A stretch of 64,000 nucleotides of DNA, from positions 1-64,000 of the forward strand of contig NZ_JBBIUQ010000012.1 of the NCBI RefSeq assembly GCF_037440165.1, in the 5' to 3' direction. The translations under genes and the position numbers were made by a program. Shown piece by piece: positions 9,744 to 19,500 of this stretch; the first letter of the stretch is position 1, and each line of letters opens with the position of its first letter. This DNA is from Ignavibacterium sp037440165. Its GTDB lineage: Bacteria > Bacteroidota > Ignavibacteria > Ignavibacteriales > Ignavibacteriaceae. The notes under the pieces were generated by a model, which saw nothing but the letters and a program-made list of their open reading frames with translations, was not told where the DNA came from and did no database searches.

Positions 9744-10014
9744 AATCCTCAGAGTAATAAAATTTATAGAAAAAGAATTCAGCTATTGTAAGAAGAACTA
9801 AAGAAAAAGTATCGCGGTTAAATTCTCTGCCTAATCCTTCCGGTTCCATAACAGCTTTAGCAATCATACCTGTAATAGTCCAGCCAACTGAAAATAAAAT
9901 AATGATTAAACCTACATTCAGAAATGCTGTTGATAAATTTTCATCCTGCCATTTCTTGGTAAAGATTATCAAAAGAAAAATCAGATGTGCTGCAAAGATA
10001 AATCCGGTAATCAT
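9700..10014 (-). CDS. small membrane protein, unknown function
   Basis: 104 residues from the chosen ATG at 10014; an upstream ATG at 10056 would add 14 residues but overlaps the preceding gene. The chosen start sits one base after the upstream stop. Three hydrophobic stretches fit membrane helices (starting near ITGFIFAAHLIFLLII). The tail is hydrophilic and overlaps the end of tonB on the other strand. No family recognised. Last gene of a minus-strand operon of small membrane proteins. Confidence 0.55.
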   Translation of the reverse strand: MITGFIFAAHLIFLLIIFTKKWQDENLSTAFLNVGLIIILFSVGWTITGMIAKAVMEPEGLGREFNRDTFSLVLLTIAEFFFYKFYYSEDFTSNDKEKQSQQSD

Positions 10015-10015
10015 A

Positions 10016-10516
10016 TTAATCTTCAATTCTTCTTTTGTTGAGTAATCCCATTCCAACTAATCCGCCAATAATTCCAAAGATTGTGTTTGTTATAAAATTA
10101 CTTATGAGTAGAATAAAAAGATATAATCCCGAAAATCCGGTTCTTTGAATTTCTTTAGCCATTTGCTTCATAAGTTTAAGGGATTGCTCAGCCATCGGAC
10201 CGAATTTGAATTCTTTTATGAGAGCTTCTGATTGTGGAAGTGCTTCAACAAAGTCATTCGTTTTGGTTATGAAAGTAATCAGTAAATCAAATGCTGTAAT
10301 GAATATAGTTGCGAATATTCCAGTCATAAATCCGAACATAACTGCTTTACCAATCTGAATTCGTTCGAAGTTTTTATTTACCTTCTGATCAAGAATTAAA
10401 GCTAATATAACTGCTCCGGGTACAATCAAACAACAACTGAAACTCTTTATACCCGGCACGATTGAAAGCACTGCCGCTGCAAAACCAGTAATAAAAGCCG
10501 GAAGATATTTTTTCAA
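10016..10516 (-). CDS. hypothetical membrane protein (four-helix type)
   Basis: 166 residues. About four hydrophobic helices, two near the N-terminus with a CCLIVPGAVILALIL segment and two near the C-terminus with Gly-rich ends. The start is TTG at 10516, with AAGGA nine bases upstream, and its TTGA overlaps the stop of the DUF2085 gene. The layout resembles short hypothetical membrane proteins of Bacteroidota; I cannot assign a family firmly. Confidence 0.6.
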   Translation of the reverse strand: MKKYLPAFITGFAAAVLSIVPGIKSFSCCLIVPGAVILALILDQKVNKNFERIQIGKAVMFGFMTGIFATIFITAFDLLITFITKTNDFVEALPQSEALIKEFKFGPMAEQSLKLMKQMAKEIQRTGFSGLYLFILLISNFITNTIFGIIGGLVGMGLLNKRRIED

Positions 10517-10980
10517 AAAATTGATTCCTTTTTTATTTCAAGAAAATAATCTTTTAGTATTTCAAAGATAAAAATAAAAACCGACGCACCGAATAAGTTA
10601 CCTGTGACAAATGACAGAAATTTATTGTATTGATAAACTCCAAGGTTAAGCATAATTACATCAGCGAGCAGGGGAATTACTGAGTAAATCAGAAAGCGTT
10701 TGCTGATGATGACAGAAATATGTAAAAGGTTTAACCCCGCTGCCAGCATTGCTCCAAAATAAATTCCTGTACATCTTGCACAAACCATAAACTGAAGATG
10801 ATCACAGGTGAAACTTCTTTCAAGTTTTTGATGACAAACAGGTGAGTAAATAAACTTAAGTAAATGATGAAAAAATAAATTTTCTTTTGCTATAAAACAC
10901 GGACTGAAAATTCCAATGTTCCAGATTATTAGTGCAAAGAATAATAAAATCTTTAATGGGAGAAGCTGTTTGGACTGCAT
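10513..10980 (-). CDS. DUF2085-family membrane protein
   Basis: 155 residues with about four hydrophobic helices. The signature is a cysteine and histidine cluster between helices one and two: SPVCHQKLERSF, then TCDHLQFMVCARCTGIYFG. This matches DUF2085, small membrane proteins thought to bind a metal through these residues; their function is not established. It starts at ATG 10980, five bases after the NHL gene stops. Confidence 0.8.
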   Translation of the reverse strand: MQSKQLLPLKILLFFALIIWNIGIFSPCFIAKENLFFHHLLKFIYSPVCHQKLERSFTCDHLQFMVCARCTGIYFGAMLAAGLNLLHISVIISKRFLIYSVIPLLADVIMLNLGVYQYNKFLSFVTGNLFGASVFIFIFEILKDYFLEIKKESIF

Positions 10981-10985
10981 CAGAA

Positions 10986-11831
10986 TTATTCTGCTTCAGG
11001 TGAAAAAATCAAAATTTTCTTTGCTGTAAGAATATAAAGTTTTTCATTGAAAACTAATGCACTTGCAATTTGTGCAGGCAAATTATCATCAATCTCAAGT
11101 GGTATAAATTCGTTTTTCCCTGAAGATAAGTCTGAACAATATATTTTGTTCTTAGTTGTTAATATTATTCGATCAAAGACAATTTCAATTGAATTTATCT
11201 CTTCATCAAACCTTAATTTCAACAAGCCATTACCAAACTGATCGAAAGCGATTAGATTATTTTCATCAGAAACAAAAACAGTTCCGTTAGAACTGATTGA
11301 TATTGATTTAGGTGAAGTTAAAGAAAATCCGCCTGCATCTATGCCGCCGAAGTGAAGCTGATAATTACCGAATAAATCGAATTTAATTACTCGTTTATTT
11401 TCTGAATCGAGCACATATAAATCACCCTGATTTGAAACAACACATCCCAATGGATAACCGAATCTTTCGTTTTGATTTTCATTTTCACGGGTGTAGAGCT
11501 GTGAAATATAATTTAATTTTCTGTCGAATCTTTGAATGCGATGATTGTTTTTATCGGTTACATAAACAGAGAGCGGATCTGCAAAGACATCAACAGGTTC
11601 ATCGAATTGTGATTGATTCCATCCAAAGCCGCCAATATCTTCTACAAGATTATCAAGAGTATCTAATTGAATTAGTTCATCTTTGCCTTTATCTGTAACA
11701 TAAATCAATCCGTTTGAAGAAATATAGAAGGATGAAGCACTTTCAAATTTCCCAATTGAGTCAGTTAAAAAAAATTTTTGCGGGAAGCTATTAGCAGCAC
11801 ATATAATGAGTAAAATAATTATTTTTTTCAT
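10986..11831 (-). CDS. secreted NHL-repeat / six-bladed beta-propeller protein
   Basis: 281 residues from the chosen ATG at 11831, which begins a clean signal peptide (MKKIIILLIICAANSFPQ). A frame-compatible ATG at 11882 would put 17 residues ahead of it and is less likely. The mature protein repeats a blade pattern of about 45 residues with NHL signatures: YVTDKGKDELIQLD, VYVTDKNNHRIQRFD, YVLDSENKRVIKFD and VFVSDENNLIAFD. Such propellers act as binding platforms. It is first in the minus-strand operon. Partner or ligand unknown. Confidence 0.75.
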   Translation of the reverse strand: MKKIIILLIICAANSFPQKFFLTDSIGKFESASSFYISSNGLIYVTDKGKDELIQLDTLDNLVEDIGGFGWNQSQFDEPVDVFADPLSVYVTDKNNHRIQRFDRKLNYISQLYTRENENQNERFGYPLGCVVSNQGDLYVLDSENKRVIKFDLFGNYQLHFGGIDAGGFSLTSPKSISISSNGTVFVSDENNLIAFDQFGNGLLKLRFDEEINSIEIVFDRIILTTKNKIYCSDLSSGKNEFIPLEIDDNLPAQIASALVFNEKLYILTAKKILIFSPEAE

Positions 11832-11953
11832 AAGGTTAAGAATATTTTTATTAAACATAATCAGTTCAAATATTAACTTCAAATCACAAACTCAAAATTG
11901 CATTTATAAGCGACCTTAGATATATTTCAAACCGAAATTTGTGAGAAAATTAT

Positions 11954-12026
11954 TGTCCCGTGGTGTAACTGGCAACACGTCTGACTCTGGATCAGAAGAG
12001 TCCAGGTTCGAGCCCTGGCGGGACAA
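11954..12026 (+). tRNA. tRNA-Gln (CTG)
   Basis: Full cloverleaf: the acceptor stem TGTCCCG pairs with CGGGACA at 12019-12025. The anticodon stem TCTGA/TCAGA encloses loop CTCTGGA with anticodon CTG. The T stem CCAGG/CCTGG carries TTCGAGC. Base 12026 is the unpaired discriminator A. No CCA is encoded. The anticodon reads CAG. Confidence 0.93.
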
Positions 12027-12041
12027 CGGATCAATTTAGAT

Positions 12042-12076
12042 TAGAATGTAGAATGTAAAATGTAGAATGTACAATG
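12042..12076 (+). repeat. five tandem heptads, left arm of an inverted pair
   Basis: Five contiguous 7-base units of the form TA(G/A/C)AATG. The same heptad family recurs in inverted orientation at 12201-12235, enclosing about 124 bases between tRNA-Gln and tRNA-Glu. Confidence 0.8.
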
Positions 12077-12100
12077 ATTAATAAAATCATTGTGCATTTT
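12070..12100 (+). terminator. probable terminator after tRNA-Gln
   Basis: CAATGATT at 12072-12079 pairs with AATCATTG at 12085-12092 around a 5-base loop, and the stem can extend two pairs outward. A run of T follows from about 12097. The hairpin uses the last heptad of the tandem repeat. Confidence 0.5.
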
Positions 12101-12200
12101 TTTATAAAGAATGTTCTTTAATGATTTGTATCTTGGTTTTTTTTGAAGTTACTTGGTTAGGATTTCTTACTAAAAATTTAAAACTGATTTCTAAAAAACT

Positions 12201-12235
12201 AATTGTTCATTGTAAATTGTAAATTCTTCATTCTA
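12201..12235 (-). repeat. five heptads, right arm of the inverted pair
   Basis: Read on the minus strand this is five 7-base units of the same family as 12042-12076 (TAGAATG, AAGAATT, TACAATT, TACAATG, AACAATT). It ends 9 bases before tRNA-Glu. Confidence 0.7.
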
Positions 12236-12244
12236 TATTACACT

Positions 12245-12318
12245 GGCGCGTTCGTCTAGTGGCTTAGGACGCCGCCCTCTCAAGGCGGAGATCACGGGTT
12301 CGAATCCCGTACGCGCTA
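12245..12318 (+). tRNA. tRNA-Glu (CTC)
   Basis: The acceptor stem GGCGCGT pairs with ACGCGCT at 12311-12317 (first pair G-U). The anticodon stem CCGCC/GGCGG encloses loop CTCTCAA with anticodon CTC. The T arm is ACGGG-TTCGAAT-CCCGT. Discriminator A12318, no encoded CCA. The target duplication of an insertion sequence starts 20 bases downstream. Confidence 0.93.
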
Positions 12319-12346
12319 CTAAGCTTATTTTTAATTCTAAAATACC

Positions 12347-13357
12347 CACTGCTGTCCAAAATAAAATAGGAGTAAGGGAAAAAAATAGTTTCTCAGTTTC
12401 GTTCATACCGATGAATGATTTGATCTTCAAGTGCTGTTTTAATTCCTTGAAGAATATCTCAATCATCCATCTCTGTTTATATAGCTCAGCTATCATTGAT
12501 GCTGTCCAAGAAAAATTGTTTGATATTAGCTCTATTGTCTGATTATTCTTCTGATCATAAACAGCAACTCTTCTCAAAACTTCCGGATAAGCTTGTTTTG
12601 TGTCTTCTTCGGTAAGTAGAATTATTTCATCTTTTAGTATATGCTGATTCTTGTTTTCTGCTAAAGCTAACTCCCTTTTTCTTTTGTACTTTATCGATTT
12701 CTTTAATCTTATAACAAAGATAATCTCCTGCATTTTCCATTGATAAAGCATCTTGAAATCCTGATATCCTCTATCGGCTACTATAACTGACCTTCGGGGC
12801 AAACTCATATACTGTGCGTGTTTTATATCGGATTGATTGCCTTCTGTTATAAACATATACGATGGTAAACAACCGTCATAATCTAATAAAGTGTGCAGCT
12901 TTATTGCGTCTTTTTCCTGCCTGTATTTCGCCCAGTCAAATACTGATAAACAGACACTTATTATGCTGCTATCAAGTAAATAGATTTTCTTGTCTATCTT
13001 TCTGAACTTTTTCCTGATAAAATATCCCTCTGCCTGAAGCTTTTCCTTAAGCATAAAATAAAAACCCCTGAACATTCGCCAGTCTCTGTGTTGATTTATG
13101 TAGGATAGGCTTGAACGACTGGGTGATTTTAACAGTATCCCTAATTAATTAAGATTTCCATTGATTGACCGCATTGCGTTGGTTATTTCTCTTATTGATT
13201 GTGCTTTTGATAAGTGACAAAATATCATTGTCACCAGATGTGTCCAACTGTTTATGCCCTTATTATGTTTATCTGTCTGATACTTATCTACTGCTTTATT
13301 AAATATGTTTCTGCTTATTAGCTGCATTATTTGACTGAAAAGTGTTAGATTTACCAT
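12347..13357 (-). pseudogene. IS4-family transposase (DUF4372 + DDE), nonsense-broken and 3'-truncated
   Basis: The first 70 residues (13357 to 13148) match the DUF4372 N-terminal domain of IS4-type transposases (KGINSWTHLVTMIFCHLSKA). A TAA at 13145-13147 follows GNLN, where relatives have His. The same frame continues without a shift through KSPSRSSLSYINQHRDW into the DDE domain, so one nonsense codon splits the gene. DDE residues visible are Asp in YLLDSSIIS, Asp in VADRGYQDF and the YKQRWMIEIFFKELK motif (Y..R...E......K). The frame then runs through the terminal repeat without a stop and would read antisense through tRNA-Glu. About 337 codons fit inside the element, shorter than the roughly 380 usual, so a 3' deletion is inferred. 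Confidence 0.85.
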
Positions 13358-13452
13358 CGATCCCTCGATATTGTTTGATTGTTTTTTTTGTTCAATCTAA
13401 TTTATCAACTTTATTTGAGGTATCCTTTTTTTATTTATTTTGGACAGATGTG
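12347..13452 (-). mobile_element. IS4-family insertion sequence, degenerate
   Basis: About 1.1 kb bounded by imperfect terminal inverted repeats. The left end reads CACTGCTGTCCAAAATAAA and the right end, inward, CACATCTGTCCAAAATAAA, 17 of 19 matching. Both ends are flanked by the same 8 bases AAAATACC (12339-12346 and 13453-13460), a target-site duplication. The interior encodes a DUF4372 plus IS4-type DDE transposase on the minus strand, broken by a stop and apparently lacking its 3' end. It inserted 20 bases after tRNA-Glu. Confidence 0.88.
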
Positions 13453-13502
13453 AAAATACCATTTCATATCTAATTCATTTCGAAATAATCAAACACCAAT
13501 TC

Positions 13503-14330
13503 TTATCTTTCAGGTTTTAATACTCTAACCAAATTCGAAATGGAACTAAATTTATAGTAACCTTGTGGATCAGGTGAAATGGGAGAGATTATTGCCACAC
13601 TATCAATTAAAATTTCTCGCTTAATTAATCCATCAGTTAGATTAATATAATCGTTAAATATTATTGGGAAATCCCATTCCGATTCAATTTTGTAAGTGTT
13701 ATAATCGTTTCCATTGCAATTTATTATTTCAGTTGTCCTGACAATCCTTTCACGATAAAACGGATCAATCAATTCCACCCATCTGGAACCAACATCAAGA
13801 GGGTATGCAAGAACTTTTCGTGGATAAGGATAAAATTGTATTGAGTCACTAAATTGATTTGAATTACTAAGTACAGGAAAAATTGCAGGAGAGAGTCCAA
13901 TTGATTTTATGAGTTGTTTGAAATTTTCCGGATTGCTAAAAATTTGCTTTGGTATAATTAAGTTGGAGGTTCCGGGATTAGAGTATGCAATGGCATAAAA
14001 TCCAGAGCCAGAGTTAATATACCACATTCGATGAATATAATCAGGAGTAGCAACATCAAACTCCTCGAATAATATCAACTTTTTAAAATTAGTTATAGAG
14101 TCATTTATACTCGAAATCGTACAGATTGTATTTCCTAAATCTATAACTGAAGAACTATCAATATTACCAGTCGAATCATAGTATTCATACTTCATAATTG
14201 TATTATATTCCCACACAGTTCTTAACAGAGTAGGGTATTTGGGATATACCGAAATGTTTCCGGTATTAACAGCTTCATCGCAGCTTATAAAAAGAATTAA
14301 AGAAGGCAGGATAAAAAATAGTTTTGACAT
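13503..14330 (-). CDS. hypothetical lipoprotein
   Basis: 275 residues from the ATG at 14330. This start is preferred to ATG 14348 because GGAG lies six bases before it, inside the longer frame. The N-terminus is a lipoprotein signal (MSKLFFILPSLILFISC) with the lipobox cysteine at 17, followed by DEAVNTG. The rest looks like a soluble beta-rich domain with no recognised motif. It is a single gene between the insertion sequence and a divergent ferredoxin gene. Confidence 0.7.
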   Translation of the reverse strand: MSKLFFILPSLILFISCDEAVNTGNISVYPKYPTLLRTVWEYNTIMKYEYYDSTGNIDSSSVIDLGNTICTISSINDSITNFKKLILFEEFDVATPDYIHRMWYINSGSGFYAIAYSNPGTSNLIIPKQIFSNPENFKQLIKSIGLSPAIFPVLSNSNQFSDSIQFYPYPRKVLAYPLDVGSRWVELIDPFYRERIVRTTEIINCNGNDYNTYKIESEWDFPIIFNDYINLTDGLIKREILIDSVAIISPISPDPQGYYKFSSISNLVRVLKPER

Positions 14331-14417
14331 AAAATCTCCAATTTTCAATTAAAATATATATTGTAATATTTTGTATATAAAAGAATAAAAATTTTAACCA
14401 ATCACATAATTAAATAA

Positions 14418-14753
14418 ATGAAAAGATTTGATAAACATATTTTCATCTGTGAAAATAAAAGACCTGCCGGACATCCTCGTGGCTGCTGCAAAGATAAAGG
14501 TGGAAGTGAAGTTAAGGAATTGTTTAAGAAAAGATTAAAAGAACTCGGATTGAATTCTTCTGTAAGAGCAAATACTGCAGGTTGTCTTGATGCATGTGAA
14601 TTCGGAGTTACTGTTGTTGTTTATCCGGAACAAATATGGTACGGTGGAGTTACTGGTAATGATGTTGAAGAAATAATCCAAAGTCATATAATAAATAATA
14701 AACCCGTCGAAAGATTATTCATCAATGATTCGAGATTCAATAAAGATGAATGA
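14418..14753 (+). CDS. thioredoxin-like [2Fe-2S] ferredoxin
   Basis: 111 residues. Cysteines at 11, 23/24, 56 and 60 give the C-x11/12-C ... C-x3-C arrangement of thioredoxin-fold [2Fe-2S] ferredoxins (HIFICENKRPAGHPRGCC, then AGCLDACEFGV). The family acts as a soluble electron carrier. The end overlaps the start of the endonuclease III gene by 8 bases, so both are likely co-translated. The redox partner is not evident. Confidence 0.85.
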   Translation: MKRFDKHIFICENKRPAGHPRGCCKDKGGSEVKELFKKRLKELGLNSSVRANTAGCLDACEFGVTVVVYPEQIWYGGVTGNDVEEIIQSHIINNKPVERLFINDSRFNKDE

Positions 14754-15396
14754 TAATAAAGAAAAAGTAAGAGCAAAAAAAATATTTGACTTACTGCAAG
14801 AAGAATATCCTGATGCAAAAATTGCATTAGATTTTTCAAATCCTTTTCAGCTATTGATTGCAACAATTTTATCTGCTCAATGCACTGATCAACGAGTAAA
14901 TTTGGTTACAAAGGAATTATTCAAAAAATACAAATCACCAAAGGATTTTCTTATTGTAAGCGATGAGGAATTGGAGAAAGATATTTTCTCAACAGGATTT
15001 TATAAACAGAAAACGAAAAGCATTAAAGCATGCTGTCAGGCATTAATTGAAAATCATAATAGTAAAGTACCATCTGACTTTGATGAATTAGTAAAACTTC
15101 CTTCAGTAGGAAGAAAAACTGCATCGGTTGTTGCTGGAAATACATTTGGAATTCCAGCAATTGCTGTTGATACGCATGTTAAAAGATTATCAAACTTGCT
15201 GGGCTTTGTTGATACTGATAATCCGGATAAAATTGAAATGAGACTTAAAGAATTACTGCCAAAGGAATATTGGATTTTATCTTCTCATTTGCTGGCAACT
15301 CACGGCAGAAAAGTATGTATAGCCAACAGACCAAAATGCGAAATTTGTATTGTCGCAAAATACTGTCCGGGCAAAAAATTAATTTCAGGAAAATAA
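14746..15396 (+). CDS. nth: endonuclease III
   Basis: 216 residues from ATG 14746; a start at 14725 would only add seven residues inside the previous gene. It is a DNA glycosylase/AP lyase for oxidised pyrimidines. The helix-hairpin-helix LPSVGRKTASVV carries the catalytic Lys and the later AVDTHVKRLSNLLG the catalytic Asp. The C-terminal [4Fe-4S] loop has Cys191-x6-Cys198-x2-Cys201-x5-Cys207. Length is normal for the family. It overlaps the ferredoxin gene by 8 bases. Confidence 0.94.
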   Translation: MNDNKEKVRAKKIFDLLQEEYPDAKIALDFSNPFQLLIATILSAQCTDQRVNLVTKELFKKYKSPKDFLIVSDEELEKDIFSTGFYKQKTKSIKACCQALIENHNSKVPSDFDELVKLPSVGRKTASVVAGNTFGIPAIAVDTHVKRLSNLLGFVDTDNPDKIEMRLKELLPKEYWILSSHLLATHGRKVCIANRPKCEICIVAKYCPGKKLISGK

Positions 15397-15399
15397 AAC

Positions 15400-15963
15400 A
15401 TGGAAAACTATCTTAATCGTGATTACTGTTTATCTCTTCTCAGAGAAAACACTCAAAGTGAAAGTTTACTCAAACACGCCTTTGCTGTTGAATCCTGTGT
15501 GCGGGCTTACGCAAAGAAATTTGGTGAAGATGAAAATTATTGGGGGAATGTTGCACTGCTGCACGACTTCGATTATGAAAAATATCCTGCTGCAGAAGAG
15601 CATCCTTTCAAAGGTGCTGAAATTCTTCGTGCAAAAAATTTTCCTGAGGATTTCATTCAATCAATTTTATCTCATGCAGATTACACTGGTGTAAAAAGAG
15701 AAACTTTACTACAAAAAACTTTATTCGCTTGTGATGAACTGGCAGGATTTCTTACTGCGGTGGCTTATGTTCGTCCATCAAAAAGTATTGATGAAGTTGA
15801 AGTGAAATCAGTAAAGAAAAAATTAAAAGATAGAGCTTTTGCTCGTGCTGTTAACAGAGAAGATATTATTAAAGGTGCTGAAGAATTGGGAGTAAATCTG
15901 GATGAACATATAGCATTTTGTATAAAAGCAATGAAACAAAACAAGGAGTTACCTGGACTTTGA
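15400..15963 (+). CDS. HD-domain protein, probable phosphohydrolase
   Basis: 187 residues. A compact HD fold with His in LLKHAFAVES, the HD pair in VALLHDFDYEKYP, His in EEHPFKGAEIL and His/Asp in SILSHADYTG. These are the metal-binding positions of HD-superfamily hydrolases. The substrate is unknown; proteins of this type are often annotated only as HD proteins. It sits 3 bases after nth and overlaps the peroxiredoxin start. Confidence 0.82.
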   Translation: MENYLNRDYCLSLLRENTQSESLLKHAFAVESCVRAYAKKFGEDENYWGNVALLHDFDYEKYPAAEEHPFKGAEILRAKNFPEDFIQSILSHADYTGVKRETLLQKTLFACDELAGFLTAVAYVRPSKSIDEVEVKSVKKKLKDRAFARAVNREDIIKGAEELGVNLDEHIAFCIKAMKQNKELPGL

Positions 15964-16409
15964 AAGTCGGAGATATTGTACCAGATTTTTCAATATTAAA
16001 TCAGTATGGTGAAGCATTTTATCTTTATAAAAATCTTACCAGAAAAGTTCTGCTGATTTTTTATCCAAAAGATAATACTCCGGTTTGCTCAAATCAGTTG
16101 CGAGATTATCAGCTGAATATTGATAGATTTGAAAAAATTGATGTTCAGCTTGTGGCAATAAATATTGCAGATAAAGATACCCATAAAAATTTTTGTGAAA
16201 ATATTGATATCAAATTTCCTGTATTAAGTGACATTGATAAAATAGTAAGCGAACAATACGATGCATTAAACTTATTCGGAATGAACAAAAGAATGGTTGT
16301 GCTGGTTGGCAAAGACAAAAGAATCAAAATGATTCGTAAAATGTTCTCAATTACATATACGGCTTCTGATGAATTGGTGGAAGAAATTAATTCTCTGCCA
16401 CTGAAGTAA
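15960..16409 (+). CDS. peroxiredoxin (AhpC/TSA-BCP type)
   Basis: 149 residues from the TTG at 15960, the codon that best places the family start LKVGDIVPDFSILNQYGE. AAGGAG lies 11 bases upstream. A TTG at 15918 would add 14 residues inside the HD gene and is less likely. The thioredoxin-fold motif FYPKDNTPVCSNQL puts the peroxidatic Cys at 43 with its Pro and Thr. No Cys five residues later, so it is not a classical BCP two-Cys pair; Cys in NFCENID is the only other candidate. It would reduce peroxides. Confidence 0.85.
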   Translation: MKVGDIVPDFSILNQYGEAFYLYKNLTRKVLLIFYPKDNTPVCSNQLRDYQLNIDRFEKIDVQLVAINIADKDTHKNFCENIDIKFPVLSDIDKIVSEQYDALNLFGMNKRMVVLVGKDKRIKMIRKMFSITYTASDELVEEINSLPLK

Positions 16410-16413
16410 AGAC

Positions 16414-16441
16414 TTGACTTGTAAATACATACTTCTATATT
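16414..16441 (+). promoter_or_regulatory. candidate promoter upstream of porU
   Basis: TTGACT (16414-16419) and TATATT (16436-16441) are spaced by 16 bases, a sigma-70-like pair in the gap before porU, about 94 bases from its ATG. In this AT-rich DNA such matches can arise by chance. Confidence 0.35.
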
Positions 16442-16534
16442 TTTCGATCAAAACAAGGAGAAACTTAGAGAGATTCTTGCTACTTAATTCATTTGAACTG
16501 ATTTTTTTAATAAATAAACTATAAAGTATTAAGT

Positions 16535-19500
16535 ATGAAAAGCGGAATCTCATATCTCCTTGCAGTTCTTTTCCTGTACAATTTTTCTGCATTTGCTCAA
16601 AGTGATATTAAAATCATCAACTCTGATTTTAACTCCCTTACAATTTCATACTCACCGATTTATACTGATTCATCAATTATAAAAATTGGTTCAGAAGAAT
16701 TTCGGAAAATTAATTTGTATCTTGGGAAAGTTTTAAATCCTGATAAATTTGGCAAACCATCGCTGCAAAAAAGAATTTTAACCATCGGCGTTCCTGATGA
16801 ATTTGGTAATATCATTGAGATTCTTAATTATTCTTATAAAGAAATTGATGGACAGATTTTACCAATTCCTGAAATGGTTCCTGACTCAATTTCATTTCAA
16901 TCAGTATATAGAAAAGCAAGTGATTATTACGAAACTTCACCAACAGAATTAGTTAGTTTTTCTGAATCTGGAATGGCAAGAGACATACTGATTCAGAATG
17001 TTGTTATAAGTCCTGTTCAATTTGATCCACTACAAAATAAAATCAGACTCTACAAAGAAATTATATTCAGAATTAAATATTCCACAGCACAAACCGTTTC
17101 CAAACCTGCAGATGATTTTCTGGAAGGTGCATTAATAAATTTTGATGTTGCCCGATTCTGGAATAAAACTGCTCAAAAAACAATAAAGATTAATGTTACC
17201 AACAGTGTTTTGGCAAATGGTAAGTGGGTAAGGTTTGAAACTCCGGAAGAAGGAATTTATAAAATCACCAGAGCACAGTTAAGCAGTTTTGGAATTGACC
17301 CGAACACAGTCGATCCAAGAACGATAAAAATTTATAACAATGGAGGAAAAGTACTTCCTGAATTGTTAAGCGCTCAAAGACCGAATGATTTAGTTGAAAA
17401 TGCAATTATTGTAGTCGGAGAAGAAGACGGTAAATTCGATGCTAATGATTACATATTATTTTATGGCAGAGGCACAAACTTTTTTGATTATAATTCTGAT
17501 GGTAAAACTATTAAACGATTCAAACATCCTTACTCAAAAAGTAATTACTATTGGATAACTTCAGGCGGAAGTGCTGGCAAGAGAATGAATAAAAAAACTT
17601 CACTTACTTCAAATCCTGATTTTCAACAAACTACAACAGTTGCTTTTGCTTATAAAGAAGACGATAAAATAAATCTTGGTAAAACAGGAAGACAATGGTT
17701 CGGTGATAATTTCAGTCAAACTGTGTTGCAAAGAGTTTATATGAGCAAACTTGATGCACGAATTCCAACTGAACAGGTAAAATATAACATCCGATTTGTT
17801 GTTGGCTCATCATCAGGTCTCACTTTAACGGTTTCCGAAAATGGTAACCAAATCTTCAGCGAAAATCTTGTGGGATACGGTTCAAACAGATATCAGGTCG
17901 GTAGGGAACACACACGAAGCTTTGTCTACTCCGGAAATATACCTAATGATTTAAGTTCACTCACTTTCAGAATTAATCCTACAGCATCAACATCGATTGG
18001 ATATCTTGACTACTTTGAAATTGAGTATAAACGCGAACTCAGAGCTACTGATGATTTTCTTACCATCTTTTCAAATGAAGTTAATGGTATAGTTGAATAT
18101 CAACTCAGTAATTTTTCAACATCGAACATTAATGTTTTTGATGTTACTGATTTTTCCAATGTGATGATTGTTGAAAATCCAAACATAAGTGGTGGCAACT
18201 GCACTTTCAGAATGAATGAAACAGCAAATCAAAGATCAAAATATATTGCTTTTGAATCAGGTAAATTTAAATCGCCTTCAAATGCCGTAGAAATTCAAAA
18301 CTCAAACTTACACGGAGAAATAACAGGTGCTGAGTTTATCATTATCTCGCCAAAAGAATTTCTTGATGCTGCAAACAGATTAAAGAATTACAGAGAGACC
18401 CAAACAGTTCCCGCAATACCAACAATTGTGGTTGAAGTTGATAAAATCTTCAACGAGTTTTCCGGCGGCTTAACCGATGTTACAGCGTTGCGTGATTATA
18501 TAAAATATGCTAACGATAATTGGCAGATAAAACCTAAGTATGTTTTGCTGTTTGGCAAAGGAACTTACGATTATAAAAACATCGAAGGTTTTGGAGATAA
18601 TTATGTTCCAACTTGGCAATCTGAAGAATCATTAATTCTTATTTACACTAGCGATTCCTATACAACTGATGACTTTTTCGTTCGTGTTGTGGAAGATGAT
18701 AATGTAATTGATTTAGCTATTGGTAGAATTCCTGCCCGCTCATTGACTGAAATAAATAATTACATTGATAAGATTATCAAATACGAAAAGAATTCTGATT
18801 TAGGCACTTGGAGAAATCTGATTACTTTGGTATCTGATGATGGATGGACATCAAGCGATGATGATGAGACATCACTTCACACAGAACCAAATGAAGAACT
18901 TTCAAAATTCATTTTCCCTCAATCATTTGATTTCAATAAAATATATCTGGCTGCTTATCCACCTGTTATAACTTCTGGTGGCAGAAGAAAGCCTGAAGTG
19001 AATGAAAAAATCATTAGCTCGATCAATGAAGGAACTGTTTATTTGAATTACATTGGTCACGGTAATCCTGAAGTATGGACTCACGAAATCGTTTTTGAAA
19101 AAACTGTTACAATTCCCAGACTTAAAAATGACAGACTATTCGTACTCGGAACATTTACCTGTGACTTTGGATATTTTGACATACCGAATTACCAGAGTGG
19201 TGCAGAGCAGTTAGTCTTACTAAAAGATTATGGAGCAATTGCTGCGTTCACTGCTGCGCGATTAGTATTCGCAGGAGAAAACGAAGGCATTAACAAAGAT
19301 TTTATTGATCGACTCTTTAAAGCTGCTCGTGATACAATGGATTTACCAATAACACTTGGAAGAGGATTTTATTTAACAAAGCTGATTAACACTTCAATCA
19401 ATGATCAGAAATATGTGTTGCTTGGTGATCCAACCATAAGAATGAACACTCCGGTTCTTAGCTCAAGTATTGATTCAATAAATGGACAGATTCTCGTCAA

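Noticed and set aside
12042..12235. Possible CRISPR array
   Set aside because: The units are 7 bases with no spacers; no cas gene is nearby.
12233..12346. C-terminal extension of the transposase frame, including ARTGFEPVIS-type residues
   Set aside because: This part is the antisense translation of tRNA-Glu and lies outside the element's terminal repeat. It is not protein of the transposase.
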